Positions 47,131 through 58,439 of a stretch of 64,000 nucleotides of DNA are shown here, piece after piece (position 1 is the stretch's first letter; each line of letters starts with the position of its first letter). The notes below the pieces were generated by a model. The model searched no databases. It was not told where the DNA came from and was given only the letters and a program-made list of their open reading frames with translations. The translations under genes and the position numbers were made by a program. Source of the stretch: Tenebrio molitor (lineage: Eukaryota > Arthropoda > Insecta > Coleoptera > Tenebrionidae); assembly GCF_963966145.1 (NCBI RefSeq), contig NC_091046.1, positions 37,200,001 to 37,264,000 of the forward strand. The letters run 5' to 3'.

Positions 47131-48201
47131 GGCCTATTCTGTAAGACACTTGGTTAAAAGTTAAATGTTAAAACAACGGTTAAAATATTTTAACCCATTG
47201 CGCTGTTCTCTAAGCCAAAATTTTAACCAAAAGTTGTTAAAATTTAACTCAAATTGCTAATTTTTAGCGGGTGGTCATACCCAGCCGTTAAAAATTAACT
47301 TACGTCAAAACGGTCCCAAATTATAATGGCGTTCGCAATGAATATTCTTTTGGTGCATGAACTGGAATGAAGGCGACAAATGTACTCGTAAGTAAATTTT
47401 TCGACAAATCAAATCTGTCAATTCCATAAATTTTTCTCAATTCTTAAGGGTAATTTTGCCACCGGCGGTAAAAGATGAATCACCCTGTACAGCTTTCTCA
47501 TTGTAGCTTGAGCTGTAACAACCGGATGCGCAGTGGTCTTACAACCCCTTCACTAATTTTGTCGCATTTCTTTGCTGCTTCCAGGACCTCTTTATCTGAC
47601 CTTTTTATTCAACTTTGCGCATCCCTCACAGCTCAAGCTACAATGGGCAAGCTGTAACATATTTGAGTTGATACCTAAAGTGCATCTATCGATATTTAAA
47701 ACGACGTTTTGATTCCTTGAGTGGTTTATTGCCGCTTAACGAGGGTTGTCGTATATACAAGTGGTACCAATTACCAATTACTTTCATTTATACAGTGAGG
47801 GGCAAAAGTAATGCAACAATTCGATAACTCATAAACTGTTGAGTTTTGAAAAAAGAACAAAAACCGGTCGATTTTTAATTTCAATTTCACGTTTTTGAGT
47901 AGTCTGTGCCCATACCAATGTAGTTTGCAACTATTAGTTGAGGTTAGGTATAATTTTGCAAATAATTATGACTGTTGTTCTTCCAGCTGACAGTGATTTG
48001 CGACGTTGCCATATGTATTTGTACGCTTCCGTGCCTGACTTCATTCTTCAAAATAACCTAGCCGCTAAAATAATGCTTTTAACCTACCCGTTAATAATTT
48101 GTCTTACAGAATAGAATTTTGGTTATTTGTAGATAACCGGTTGTTAAAAATTAATTTATTAGCGGATGGTTAAAATTAACAGACGAGTTACAGAATAGGC
48201 C
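47131..48201. mobile_element. ~1.07-kb TIR element with nested element
   Basis: GGCCTATTCTGTAA at the left and TTACAGAATAGGCC at the right are exact inverses. Related TTAAAA-rich words recur inside both ends. The interior has a smaller TIR element (47488-47658) and a lone CAGTGAGGGGCAAAAGTAAT mariner-type end at ~47796. Confidence 0.7.
47488..47658. mobile_element. ~170-bp TIR element nested in 47131-48201
   Basis: TTGTAGCTTGAGCTGT near 47501 and ACAGCTCAAGCTACAA near 47628 form the arms, with outer AGCTTTCTCA and GGGCAAGCTGT differing slightly. Confidence 0.65.
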
Positions 48202-48211
48202 CGATTATTCC

Positions 48212-48410
48212 GTACGATATTAGAAGAAAATACATCACAAAACGCATTTGGGATAAATTTGAAAATTCACCAAACATGTACTCAATAGCACAAGACATGG
48301 CAAATTTACCACCCTATAGATTAAAATCACGTAAACCACTTTGGAAAGAAGAATTTTTCGTGCAACCATTTTCCAAATCTGATTATTGGAAAGCAGACTG
48401 TTCAGCTATA
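48212..48410 (+). pseudogene. Coding-like remnant of about 60 residues
   Basis: A frame reads IRRKYITKRIWDKFENSP, then NLPPYRLKSRKPLWKEEFF, without a stop for about 63 codons. Its amino-acid make-up looks protein-like, but there is no start, splice context or recognised domain. It may be the tail of a LINE polyprotein related to the nearby reverse transcriptase fragment. This is inference. Confidence 0.35.
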
Positions 48411-48414
48411 ATAT

Positions 48415-48510
48415 AACTAGTGGTATGATTATTATCGATGATATTATGAGTGAAATGTCCTACTTCAATTTCACGAATTTAATATCATCGATAATTAATC
48501 ATACCACGTG
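48415..48510. repeat. Foldback hairpin
   Basis: GTGGTATGATTATTATCGAT is matched by ATCGATAATTAATCATACCA, with arms about 28 bases. Confidence 0.7.
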
Positions 48511-48787
48511 TTATATTTGATGAGACAATATGATGAATGAAATGCAAAATTATTCATTTATTTGTCAAACTGACAAATTTATTTCAATCAAAAATCGTAA
48601 CGACGAAAGTAAATAAGATAATAATTTTTTTGTTTTTTATTATCGCTGTGATAGCCATGCAACTAAGGACTTTACGCGTTTTCATTGGATCATTCATGAT
48701 CACGTAATACATGAATTATACTGTCATTTATAATACCACGAGTAATCCAAATTATCTCGATTATTTTTCAAACTGTTCACGAATTAT

Positions 48788-48850
48788 CAATTGTGCGGGA
48801 ATGAATCCACGAGTGCGTCAGCACGAGTGAGATTCCCAAGCACAATTGAA
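48788..48850. repeat. Short hairpin
   Basis: TCAATTGTGCGGGAATGA and CCCAAGCACAATTGA pair around CACGAGTGCGTCAGCACGAG, a CpG-containing loop similar in flavour to the other foldbacks. Confidence 0.6.
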
Positions 48851-49254
48851 TGAGTGAAAGCAGTTTGAAAAATAGTCTACATAATTTTGACTACGAGTTG
48901 TTTTCGGAGGACTATTCCATGAACCGATTTTGAAGAAATTAACGCAGAAATCAAAGAAAATGTTTCCAACAACATAAAAAAGACACGTGAGTCCATTTGG
49001 AAGCAATTCTCAAGGCTGCATTTATTTGTTAAATATTACACAGGCCTGCAAAACAAAACTTTTTAATCGATGTTTTTATTTTGATAACTGATTTTGTATA
49101 ACATTGGAGCCCTGATTACAAAAATACAATTCATTTTTTTGTATCACGTCAGGTTTTTTCACAATTAACAAAAAAAAATTAAGCAATTTATTTAGGAAAA
49201 TAAGATGTTTATAATAATTCTTGGTTAATAATCTAACTAATTTTTTTATTCCTT

Positions 49255-50000
49255 ATGAGAATGGCATCTTTAACGCTTTGTGAGGAAACTTCTTTTAATT
49301 GATTGCCTGCTGTATATTTTTTTTGGGTACATCGCGCTGTAACATCCAGCAAAAGTCTACCATCATTGATACGCTCCATCTTCCTTGATATCACCTCTCC
49401 ATTTGTTTTATATCTTGGTCAAGACGTTCCCCTTGTTCCTCGCTGACAGCACCAAGATTTTTAGGAAAAAGATTTAAGTGCGAAAAGAGGAAATTCACTT
49501 TCAAACTCATATTACATCCCAAGATGTGAAAATTTTTAAACATGATTCTTACAATATTTTCGTAGTCTTCATCTTTGTGATTTCCAAGCAATTTTTCTAT
49601 GACGTTCTTAAATGCCGTCCAGGCATTCCTTTCAACAACATTCATAGAATTTTGAAAATCATTACCTTTGTACAAAGATCTTATTTGAGGTCCTAACCGC
49701 TTTTCATTTGGCATTGGAGAGATCTGGTAACTTTGTACATTAATACTTGAAACATTGTCCATTTTTATCAAGAGGCTTTACAAATTGCTTCATCAAACAA
49801 AGTTTGATATGCATTGGTGGTACCTAATACTACTTTTTTAGGATACAACTAAATTATTTTTTATTATTGCTTCCCGGTACAAGTCTAGTTCTTAAAGGCC
49901 ACTTCTTTTGAGTCCAATGCTCTTCTCGTGCCCGGCAGTCCCACTCGCAAATAAAACAAGGAAATTTAGAATATCCATATTGTTGTCCGATATTACAGTA
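49255..50000 (-). pseudogene. Decayed copy of a multi-copy arthropod gene (MERRYQGRW family)
   Basis: On the minus strand three frames together show the landmarks of an uncharacterised protein family that is abundant in arthropod genomes: FPCFICEWDCRAREEHW, then HIKLCLMKQFVKPLDKNG, then GPQIRSLYKG, LGCNMSLKVNFLFSHL, NLGAVSEEQGERLDQDIKQM, and YQGRWSVSM with FCWMLQRDVPKK. The order agrees with the family as I remember it. Several stop codons and at least two frameshifts break it. The longest intact piece is 49391-49771. It is dead; the family's function is unknown to me, though its copy number suggests mobile-element association. Confidence 0.7.
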
Positions 50001-50585
50001 TCGAAATTTTGAAATAATTCATTCATTCTAGGTGAACATTTCAATTTTAAGAAAAAACGATTTGTGAAAAAACTAGACGTGATAGCGCAAAACCAAAATC
50101 ATTTTCGTAATCAGGGGGTCGAAATTGTTCAAAAACTGTCAATTTTATGCAAACATCGAAATCAGTGCAGGCTTGTGTTATCGCTGGGAGCACTAGTGGT
50201 ATTACCGATACAATTTCCACGAGTGGGGGAATATTCGGTCCAATTTTTTGAAACCATGGTAACAAATGTGTAAAATTGTGTTTTTATTGGTCCATTTTTA
50301 ACAAATGACATGAATGGAATAGTCAATAAAACTTTATTTGATTATATCATTCATTACTTTATAAACCAATAAGAATCTTTGATTTTCTTTAGTTACCATG
50401 TATTACAGCGGTTATTTTAGTAACCAGGGCGATTTCGAATATACGAAATTTTGTATATTCGAATATACCAACCTTTGTATTTTCGTTCGCCGCCTTATAC
50501 AAAAATTGTTGCGCTAGCCGTTACATCAACGTCACATCAAATCGCTCTGCTACAGAATGCGCCCAGTCGGTTTCGGGAACCTGTT

Positions 50586-50613
50586 TATTTATTTATTTAT
50601 TTATTTTATTCAT
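50586..50613. repeat. (TTTA)n microsatellite
   Basis: Six or seven TTTA units in a row. Confidence 0.85.
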
Positions 50614-50627
50614 GATATAGTCTAACC

Positions 50628-50720
50628 GTATACAACACGAGGATGGAAAATTCTCGATTACTCGACGTGTTACCGGAAACACGTCTCGTATAATCGAGAA
50701 TTTTCAATCCTCTAATTTTA
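50628..50720. repeat. Foldback hairpin
   Basis: GGATGGAAAATTCTCGATTA is mirrored by TAATCGAGAATTTTCAATCC around CGACGTGTTACCGGAAACACGTC, which is itself palindromic. Confidence 0.75.
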
Positions 50721-51222
50721 TAATATATGAGGATCCTACAACACATTGTGGAAGAATGTCCCCTTACTAAATTTCAGCCGGGTTTCTCCGAATTTTTATT
50801 ATTATTTTGTGAATTTCGAATTTAGTTGTATTTTTCTTCATACGAATATACAGGGTGTCCCAGTCAAGATTTTCACCCCTTATATCCCCGTTGTTTATTG
50901 ACGAATTTTATTAAGAAAGAAATTAAAAATTGTCAAACTGACAGGAGCATAAAATAACTTCAAACTTTTTTGTTTTTTTTCTGTTTCTGTCGTTTCAATA
51001 AAGAGAAAGCGAGGAAGGAAATCGTGACGTCACCTCAAAAGGGTAAAAATTGGACTATACCTACGCTACCCCTCCAACAACTGTAGAGAACTTGCAGCAA
51101 AGAATTCGAGATGCATTTGGTACAATAAATCAGGCAATGTGATTAATGATTTTCGTATACGTCTGGAGCTGTGCTTGGAAGAAGAAGGTGGAATATTTGA
51201 ACATCGTTTATGAACATTTTTA

Positions 51223-51600
51223 ATAGAGGTATTTTCATATTTGGTGGCGGAAACAAAAGACTGAGAAATGTCACAAAATTTTATTGTCAGTGTCAAATTT
51301 CTCATAAACGCCATAAAAAGGAATGTCTAGGTAAATTTAAATTTTCGCTAAAGAGATTGAAGAAATAAATTCTAAGGAAACCATTTTTTGTCAGTGCTTC
51401 AAAAGGAAAAGTTATTCTCATATAATCAAACGTATTACAAATTATGTCTCTAGTTCGACGATTAATAACTTTCTTATTGCCAATTTGCTGCATTTCTGTT
51501 GAAATCACGAACGTCTTTGAGAAATTTGACACTGACAATACAAATTTGTGACATTTCTCAGTCTTTTGTTTCCGCCATCAAATATGAAAATATCTCTACT
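51223..51600. mobile_element. ~378-bp element with ~75-base arms
   Basis: TATTTTCATATTTGGTGGCG and CGCCATCAAATATGAAAATA are inverted. The arms continue through AAACAAAAGACTGAGAAATG and the TGACACTGACAATA word. Confidence 0.8.
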
Positions 51601-51799
51601 AACCTTTATTGTTTATCATTAATTTGATATTTTTTATTTTATATTTTATTCGTCTAAACATTAATGCAACCTTATTTTACGTCGCATTTTTCATTGTGAT
51701 ACATAAAACACAGAAAACTAATAATTTCTTTGTTTAAAAAAGAAACAATTTCATTATTCTGTCATTTAAGAGAATTAAAAATTTTGACTGACATTTGTA

Positions 51800-52159
51800 C
51801 AGGGTTATTCTAAATGATTGGTAGTCGAAGTAGGCGTGAAAACTGAATGTAAAATTTATGGTTGCCGCTCCACATAAAAAAACATCAAAATGATGTGAAT
51901 AAGTCAGTAAACACCGTTCACACACGCGAGTTAAATTGGGTGCAAAACAACTCAATATTTTTAAAATTGATTGCAAAACAACTCAATATTTCTGGATTCA
52001 ATCGTTAATTTAACAAAAATAAATAAAAATCTCATCACCGCACTTTACACCTGAAAAATGACAGTGACAGCGACAAAACTGACAGTTCACATGAAAGCGG
52101 CCAAAATGTAATAACATGGGCATGGCCTACTTCGACTACAATCATTTAGAATAACCCTG
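51800..52159. mobile_element. 360-bp TIR element nested in 50851-52539
   Basis: Ends CAGGGTTATTCTAAATGATT and AATCATTTAGAATAACCCTG, with TA at 51798-51799 and 52160-52161. Inner arms include GTAGTCGAAGTAGGC. Confidence 0.9.
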
Positions 52160-52545
52160 TATTTTAGGATGTCAGATGTTATGTCAAAATAATTCAAGGT
52201 TGTACAAAATTGGAAAAAAAAACCACCGAATGGCCCATTTAATTAAATTTCGAGAAATAAAAATGTTAAATTATTCACACTCTAATGCAAAATTTCTCAG
52301 CGAAAAAACTAAGACTGAGTCTCTACCTTTGCGTGTGGCTTTTTCCATTGCACATTTATAAAAATATTAAATACAATAAAAAATTACTTAATAATATACC
52401 TGTTTAAAAAATGCATTTTTAAAGGTAAAGCTTCTTTACTACTCCTCAGTAATTGTAATGTGTTCGTGCCAAATCGCAACACTTTGTGTCCACAAATAAA
52501 GGAGATATGAGGGGTGAAAGTATTGGCTGGGACACCCTGTATATA

Positions 52546-52960
52546 CAGAGTGGCTACGAAAATTGGAGTCACTTTTCTTCATATTGCCCAGAGATGTCGC
52601 TTTTTTACAAAAAAATTGAGATTAAAAAAAATATATTTAGTTAAATGACAACATCGAATTCAATATTTCGTGCAATTGTCACTATTTTTAACAATTTCAA
52701 TATTGAGCAGTGAATAAGTATCATAACATACTATTATCCTGCTAAAGAAGGTCGCTCTGGTAGAACAGTGGCTGTAAGAGTGCAGGATCATTAGCGTGCA
52801 ACATATCCTAATTGGCTACAACCAATATTTAGCTACATTTTTTGAAAGCATAGTTACGTAAAAAAAAACAATGTTGCCAGCATTTCCATTTCATTTTTTC
52901 TTGTAGCTCCATCTTTTGGGCAAATGTGGAAAAGTGAATCCAATTTTCGTAGCCAGTCTG
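52546..52960. mobile_element. 415-bp TIR element, second of the row
   Basis: Ends CAGAGTGGCTACGAAAATTG and CAATTTTCGTAGCCAGTCTG, arms about 33 bases, directly between TATATA on each side. Confidence 0.88.
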
Positions 52961-52966
52961 TATATA

Positions 52967-53260
52967 CAGGCTATATCTGAAATACGTGTGTTAATGTTTA
53001 AGGGAGAAAATTTTCTGTCGTGATAGAAACGGAGTCTTGTCAAAAAGTTACATTGTAATAGACAAAAATTAAATTGTTAAAATTAAAATTCTCATGGTTA
53101 CAAAAAAATAGAGACAGAACGACTCGTTTGGTAAAAATTGAGGGGCAAAAAATCTTGCAATGCTTTTGCGAATTTTGCAAAATGTTATAGAGAAAAGTTT
53201 CATAAATTAACGAGTTCTTCCACTGGTTAAAATTAACACACGTATTTCAGATACACCCTT
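52967..53260. mobile_element. ~294-bp TIR element, third of the row
   Basis: CAGGCTATATCTGAAATACG at the left and CGTATTTCAGATACACCCTT at the right are inverted, continuing through TGTGTTAAT. Confidence 0.82.
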
Positions 53261-53266
53261 TACATA

Positions 53267-54561
53267 CAGTGTCTTTTTTTAACGCTGGCCATAGGGATTT
53301 ACATGACAAAAACTTTGGATCGCGTTAATAAGCTTTTTAGCAGGAATTTTTAAGTGAAATTTGGCAGAATTTTAGATTAGTATTTTATAAATCAACTTAA
53401 GTTTATTTTATACCACAGAATAAAATAATTACGAAATTAATTAAAAAAAGTACTTTTTTAAAATTTCATTGAAAAAAGTTGACTATTTTTCATTGATTTT
53501 AGTGTTAGAAGTATCACTTTTTTTCACTTGGTGAAAAAAAGTTATGATGTCAGCAACTTTTTTTAACTGCTTGATTTTAATCCATGAATGAACGATATAC
53601 CTACGTATTCTACAGAGAAGTAATTTATCAAAATGAAAATTGAAATATTGATTAGAACAATTAGTAACATTAAACCCACCTTTCTTTAGTCCACTAGTAA
53701 TTTCAGGATCTTCATCTGAATCAATCATTTTGACTTTTATTGAGACTGACATAAAACTGACAAATTAATTTTACAACAATAAACATATAATGTTTCCGTA
53801 GTTACCACAACCGGCCACCGCACCAAAATGGAAGCACAAATTACAGTTAAAATAGGTTTTGATTTATGAAATTTTAAAAATGTTTATAGACAACTCGTGT
53901 TAGCGTGCTTTTTTTTCATGCGTGTGGATTATTTAACTCGTCTACGACTCGTTTAATAAACTTCCACACTTATGAAAAAAAGTTGCACTTCTAACACTCG
54001 TTGTCTAAATAACTATTAATTTATTACATTATTTCTTGCCCAGAAGGTTTCATAATCGTTAGACAGTTACAAAATGTTCGACAAAATTTTTATGATTGTC
54101 TTGGTTAGTGTCTTGCAGCCTATGGAAGACAGTTTGAACAATTTATGAAAGGAAAATTCAAAAATAATTAAAATAGTTTAAGATTTTGATGTAATTATGA
54201 TTTCCTATGTTTTATGTTTATGAAATAAAACTGCACATTTTTCAAAGTCTATCCCATTCAATCATTTCTTTATTTGAAAAGGTGTCCATTGAAAATTATT
54301 ACTGTTTGACGTTTGTTGAGTTTACATTACTGACGTAATGCCTACTTGGTAAACCACGTGGTAAATTTAAGGAACCTATTTTTGTCCTAATTCCGTGATT
54401 ATTTTGTTTTGTACGATGGGCCGAACTGAAATTGATTTATAAAATACTAATCTAATATCCTACCAAATTTCACTTAAAAATTCCTACTAAAAAGCTCATT
54501 AACAGACGCTAAACTTTTTAGCATGTAAATCCCTATGGCCAGCGTTAAAAAAAAGGCACTG
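53267..54561. mobile_element. 1.3-kb TIR element, fourth of the row, with nested foldback
   Basis: CAGTGTC(T)n AACGCTGGCCATAGGG at the left and its inverse at 54518-54561. The arms extend about 150 bases with gaps (for example GAAATTTGGCAGAATTTTAG against the right side). A foldback is nested at ~53880-54015. Confidence 0.88.
53880..54015. repeat. Foldback hairpin
   Basis: GACAACTCGTGTTAGCGTGC is matched by TTCTAACACTCGTTGTC in inverted sense. It ends in AAATAACTATT. Confidence 0.7.
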
Positions 54562-54965
54562 TATAGTACCCGCGTATTTTAAACAGCAGCTTCCAATTGG
54601 ATTATTCAAAACGTGCGCATACTTTTGAAAGCCTGATTTACAGTTGCGGCCACAGAACAGTTTACATCTACATTTATACAGGGTTATTCACGTAAGATGA
54701 GAAGCCTTACCAGGTAAAAATGCAACCCGAAAGGCAATTTTTCTACTTTGCGTTCGTACTGATGCTCTTACGATACTGTTTTGCGTAATAGGAAAAGGCG
54801 TGATATAATAATAATTCTAAAAATAGTGAAATTTAATTTTTTAATTTTGACGGATACCTACTGTGGTGTCGCGGCAGACCGCAGACGTGACCTTGGGTGG
54901 AATCCTTCAACTTTAACGGTTTTACATTTAAAATTTTTTTTTTTTCATTGAAAAAGTGGCAAAGT

Positions 54966-55090
54966 AGAAAAAATACTGTATGACATCTCGTTTATAAGGC
55001 ATTTTATCGCACTTACTCCTCGCTACGCTCGTCGTGCCTTAAAACCGTGCGTGCGATAAATGCTTCTTATAAGACTCGTATCATAATATA
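54966..55090. repeat. CpG-rich foldback hairpin
   Basis: GTTTATAAGGCATTTTATCG and CGATAAATGCTTCTTATAAG pair around a loop with CTCGCTACGCTCGTCGTGCC, the same loop word as at 832-972. Confidence 0.75.
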
Positions 55091-55290
55091 CTATTACGAA
55101 GCAATCGATCCCTATTACATTATCCAGCATTATCATAATGCACATAAAACACAGACAGCTTTTAACGTCAGAATGTCAAGTTCTGACAGAAAATACCTCT
55201 CTCAACAAAGTATGATTTAATAGCTATTTATGCACCAAGGGCGTTACATCGATGATTACGCCCGAAGAACGATGAACTTTCAAATTAATA

Positions 55291-55392
55291 CGGGGTCATT
55301 ATAAATGTTTGTAACAACTAGTGGGCGTAGCGGCGCACCTAAAGCATAGCACACAGCCACCTACGATGAGACAATCATTTATAATGACCCTG
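55291..55392. mobile_element. 102-bp TIR element
   Basis: CGGGGTCATTATAAATG and CATTTATAATGACCCTG ends, with TA at 55289-55290 and 55393-55394. A shortened relative of 46381-46610. Confidence 0.85.
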
Positions 55393-55519
55393 TAGAATAC
55401 CTACTCGGATTCCTAATTTAATTTTTAAATACCAAAACACAATGAATGCTTTGTAAAGTGTATTTTGGGTTGCATTTTTACCTGGTCAGTCTCGTCATCT
55501 TATGTGAATAACTCTGTAA

Positions 55520-57030
55520 ATAGAGAAACTGGCAGCAATTCACAGCATGTTTGCAAAGCTGGTTGCTTATATGCGGATTTTTTTTTTCAAAAGGAGAATT
55601 CACGTATAGCAGGCGTTTTTTTAAATTTTTACGTAATGGACTTTTTGTGTCAATATGACGTTTATTAACAGTGGCGTATCAGCGTATATGAGTTGTCATA
55701 GTAACAACAGGTCAGGTCATTTGCATCACTGATGTTTAATCCAACGTGAGCAGATAGGAAATTTTTTAATTTTTGTTAATTTATATGCATTAAATAAGAG
55801 AGTATAGGTATTTAGTTGAGGATAAAGTGTCAATCGAACTGAAAAAGTGACCCACGTATAACCCACGTTAGTTATAACTTTTTAATTCAGTTACAATTTT
55901 TTCTCTTTGGATAACAAACCGTTATCAAGAAAAGGAAATGTAGTGGAATTGAAAAGTATTAAAAGAACTTATATTTTACTTGGCCGATTCGTATTCTAAA
56001 TTTAGTCATGTTTAAACTGTATTGCTAGGAAAATACGTGAATATCATTCGTGCACGATAATAATTATACTCAGATTTCGTTTTAAAAATTAAATCGAAAG
56101 ACTAACACAGAATCGCTTTTAACTTTTTTACATCTCTTATCTAGACGAGGCGGGATTTTATCAAATTAAAACTGGTTTGAGACAATCATTGAGCTAGTTG
56201 GATATTTCAGAAATATAAGACTCGCGAATTAAATTAGCAAATTTAGTTCAAATATAACAAACATACTGACAACCTACTGAGTTCAACATCTCATTAAAAT
56301 AACCGTCAATCATATTCTCTCGATTTTTCATTTACGTTTTTTATTAAAATGTTTTTCAACGTTGAGTGTCTGCTAAAAAATGTATGGCTAGTGCCGCCAG
56401 GTAAAAAGGTTGATAACCCCTGCATTAGTACTGAATGAAATATAGCTCTGACATTTGGTAGGAGTTAAGAAGTCAAATTGAAAAACCCTCTTTTTATAAT
56501 ATGTGAACTAAGTACCAGAATATTTGATTTTGCATAATTAAGTGTAGGTATGTACATTACATTAAAAAAAAAAAAATAAACTTACAACTCAAAGAATTTA
56601 AAAAAATGCGTGATCGAAAAAAAATCTAGTAGGCCATGACTATCATGGTTCAGGCCATTCAGTCTCAATGTTGCTGTATTTGGCAACTGTCAAATTTCTC
56701 TATTACAGGTTAGAAGCTTTAATATAGTTTATTTTTTAATCAAAGAACCACAACACCGCAATTTACACCCAAAATAGAGCTGACAACATTGTACACTTTT
56801 GACATAGGGTGAAAAAACTCATCATAAAAAAATTGAGGTTATTAGAGATATTAGTAGCGCAGCATGTCCATAAAGTTAATAACAACTAATTTGAGAGTTT
56901 AATAAATGCCTACTTTGCGAGGCATTCTTAATAACACGTTCAAATTTTAGCTGCGAGTTTGCGTACTTTCAAGGACATTAAAAATGACAGATGGTTGATG
57001 GTGGCTGGTATAGCCAATTAAATTCCCTAA
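55520..57030. other. Intergenic DNA without recognisable features
   Basis: AT-rich sequence with no element ends, long open frames or RNA-like structure that I can support. Confidence 0.45.
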
Positions 57031-57038
57031 ATTTATAA

Positions 57039-57213
57039 CGGGTGTTTTTTTAAATTTGGCGTCGAAGTAGGCGTTGAAGTGTCGATTGTGAACGCACTAT
57101 ACAGGTTACGGATCACGGATCAGCTGTTTAAATCTTACGCTTTTACATGAGTGGTGCGATCTCAATCGACTCCCCAACGCCTACTTCGACGCCAAATTTA
57201 AAAAAACACCCTT
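57039..57213. mobile_element. 175-bp TIR element, copy 2
   Basis: Same ends, length and orientation as 10738-10912, differing at a few bases (for example GAAGTGTCGATTG against GAACGGTCGATTG). Confidence 0.9.
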
Positions 57214-57221
57214 TATTTACA

Positions 57222-57290
57222 AACCTCGTCGAACAAAAAAACGTTGTATTCAACTCGTTCGTGTGTCAATTGGGCTTTTTTGGCACTCGT
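57222..57290. mobile_element. Hairpin-plus-tail element, head fragment (copy 5, inverted)
   Basis: CTCGTCGAACAAAAAAACGT, AACTCGTTCGTGTG, then GGGCTTTTTTGGCACTCGT, corresponding to the reverse complement of the head-tail junction in the copy at 12418-12700. Confidence 0.65.
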
Positions 57291-57344
57291 AGATTATTTC
57301 ATAATTAGATTTTTGAGTTTTTATCAAATTATTGTGACCAAAGT

Positions 57345-57400
57345 AGAAAAAATAGTATATTACACTCGTTTTATAAGACGTACTGTGACACACGCATAAT
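57345..57400. repeat. Left half of a foldback hairpin
   Basis: GTAGAAAAAATAGTATATTA followed by CACTCGTTTTATAAGACGT equals the left arm of the hairpin at 57690-57845. The right arm is absent. Confidence 0.5.
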
Positions 57401-57689
57401 TTTCGATAAAGGAAACATGTGTTAAAATTACATTTTTCTATTTTGCACCTATAACACTCAAACGGGTTTCGAAAAAGAACACTTTTCGATACGCGTTTCA
57501 GGAACATTTACCTAAATTTTTAATGTTGACAGTGACTCATAGTGAGTTGTTGCTAGGTGATCACTGCATTTCACGACACTTTAAATTCAAAACTTACTTG
57601 CTCTATTTACCAGCGTTACCAACCCTTATATTCGCCAAATATAATTTTCCTAGCATTACGTTTTGGACTTTTTTTAAATTTAAGGAGCA

Positions 57690-57845
57690 AAATAGAAAAA
57701 ATATTGTATTATACTCGTTTTATAAGCCATTTTGTCGCACTTGTTTGCTTATAGCACTCGTCGCTGCGCTCCTCGCGCCTTAAAAAACGCGTGCGACAAA
57801 ATGGTGTCTTATAAAACTCGTATAATAAATAACTATTTTTAACTT
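57690..57845. repeat. CpG-rich foldback hairpin
   Basis: TATTATACTCGTTTTATAAG and, inverted, CTTATAAAACTCGTATAATA. Inner arms CCATTTTGTCGCAC and GTGCGACAAAATGG surround CACTCGTCGCTGCGCTCCTC. Confidence 0.8.
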
Positions 57846-57967
57846 GAGGTAATTTTATTATTACTAATTGAACCTTCACAGTCTAAAATATCTGCATTTT
57901 AAATTTTATAAAAATCCGTTGGCAAATAACCGAGATATTTGGCTCGAAAGTCTTAGCTGAGACACCC

Positions 57968-58175
57968 TGTATATTATAAATTCAGCGGTTTCTAATTCCA
58001 TACCCGAAGAATCTAAATGCCAGCCTTACATGGAAACTCTGATTTGTATCAAATATTAAAATGACGTTTACTTTAACGGCTGTCGTTAGAAGCAACGGCC
58101 GCGAAATCCAATTTCGCGACATGTTTTAGGTACGCGAAGTGCTCGTTTCGCGTACAGTTGCACAAAAATATGTTT
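57968..58175. repeat. ~205-bp dispersed repeat, copy 1
   Basis: Matches 61005-61210 in inverted orientation, including CGCGAAATCCAATTTCGCG, GAGCACTTCG (inverted), and TTACATGGAAACTCT. It starts just after a solo CAGGGTGTC-type end (GAGACACCCTGTATA at ~57958). Confidence 0.8.
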
Positions 58176-58439
58176 CTTTGACGACAACAAGACTTCAACT
58201 GGGACTGCCAACTGAGCTGAACCATGATATGGCTTACTCGATTTCTTCTTTGACCGGAGGCTATTTTTTTAAAATGTTTTGCGCATTGCTTCTTAGAATG
58301 ATTAGTCGGTGAAAAATTTTTTTTTTTTAATTCTTGAGCAAACAATCGAGCAGTACGGCGGTTCCAGATCAGACCGATATCTGAATATCTAGGTAGCAAT
58401 ATTTGATAAGAATGAAATAGAATGCGTTCATTCTAAATC

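Larger units (their letters stand above)
50851..52539. mobile_element. 1.69-kb TIR element (CAGGGTGTCCCAG ends), first of a row of four
   Basis: Left end CAGGGTGTCCCAGTCAAGAT and right end GCTGGGACACCCTG are inverted, with arms running through TTTCACCCCTTATATC. TA precedes the left end and follows the right. Two other elements are nested inside (51223-51600 and 51800-52159). Confidence 0.82.
54679..55515. mobile_element. 837-bp TIR element with two nested repeats
   Basis: CAGGGTTATTCACGTAAGAT and, inverted, CATCTTATGTGAATAACTCTG, with arms about 50 bases through CCAGGTAAAAATGCAACCC. TA lies on both sides. Inside are a foldback (54966-55090) and a 102-bp TIR element (55291-55392). Confidence 0.82.

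Noticed and set aside
58073..58399. 108-residue minus-strand frame near the dispersed repeat
   Set aside because: Overlaps the 57968-58175 repeat, whose other copy lacks the frame; no recognised domain.
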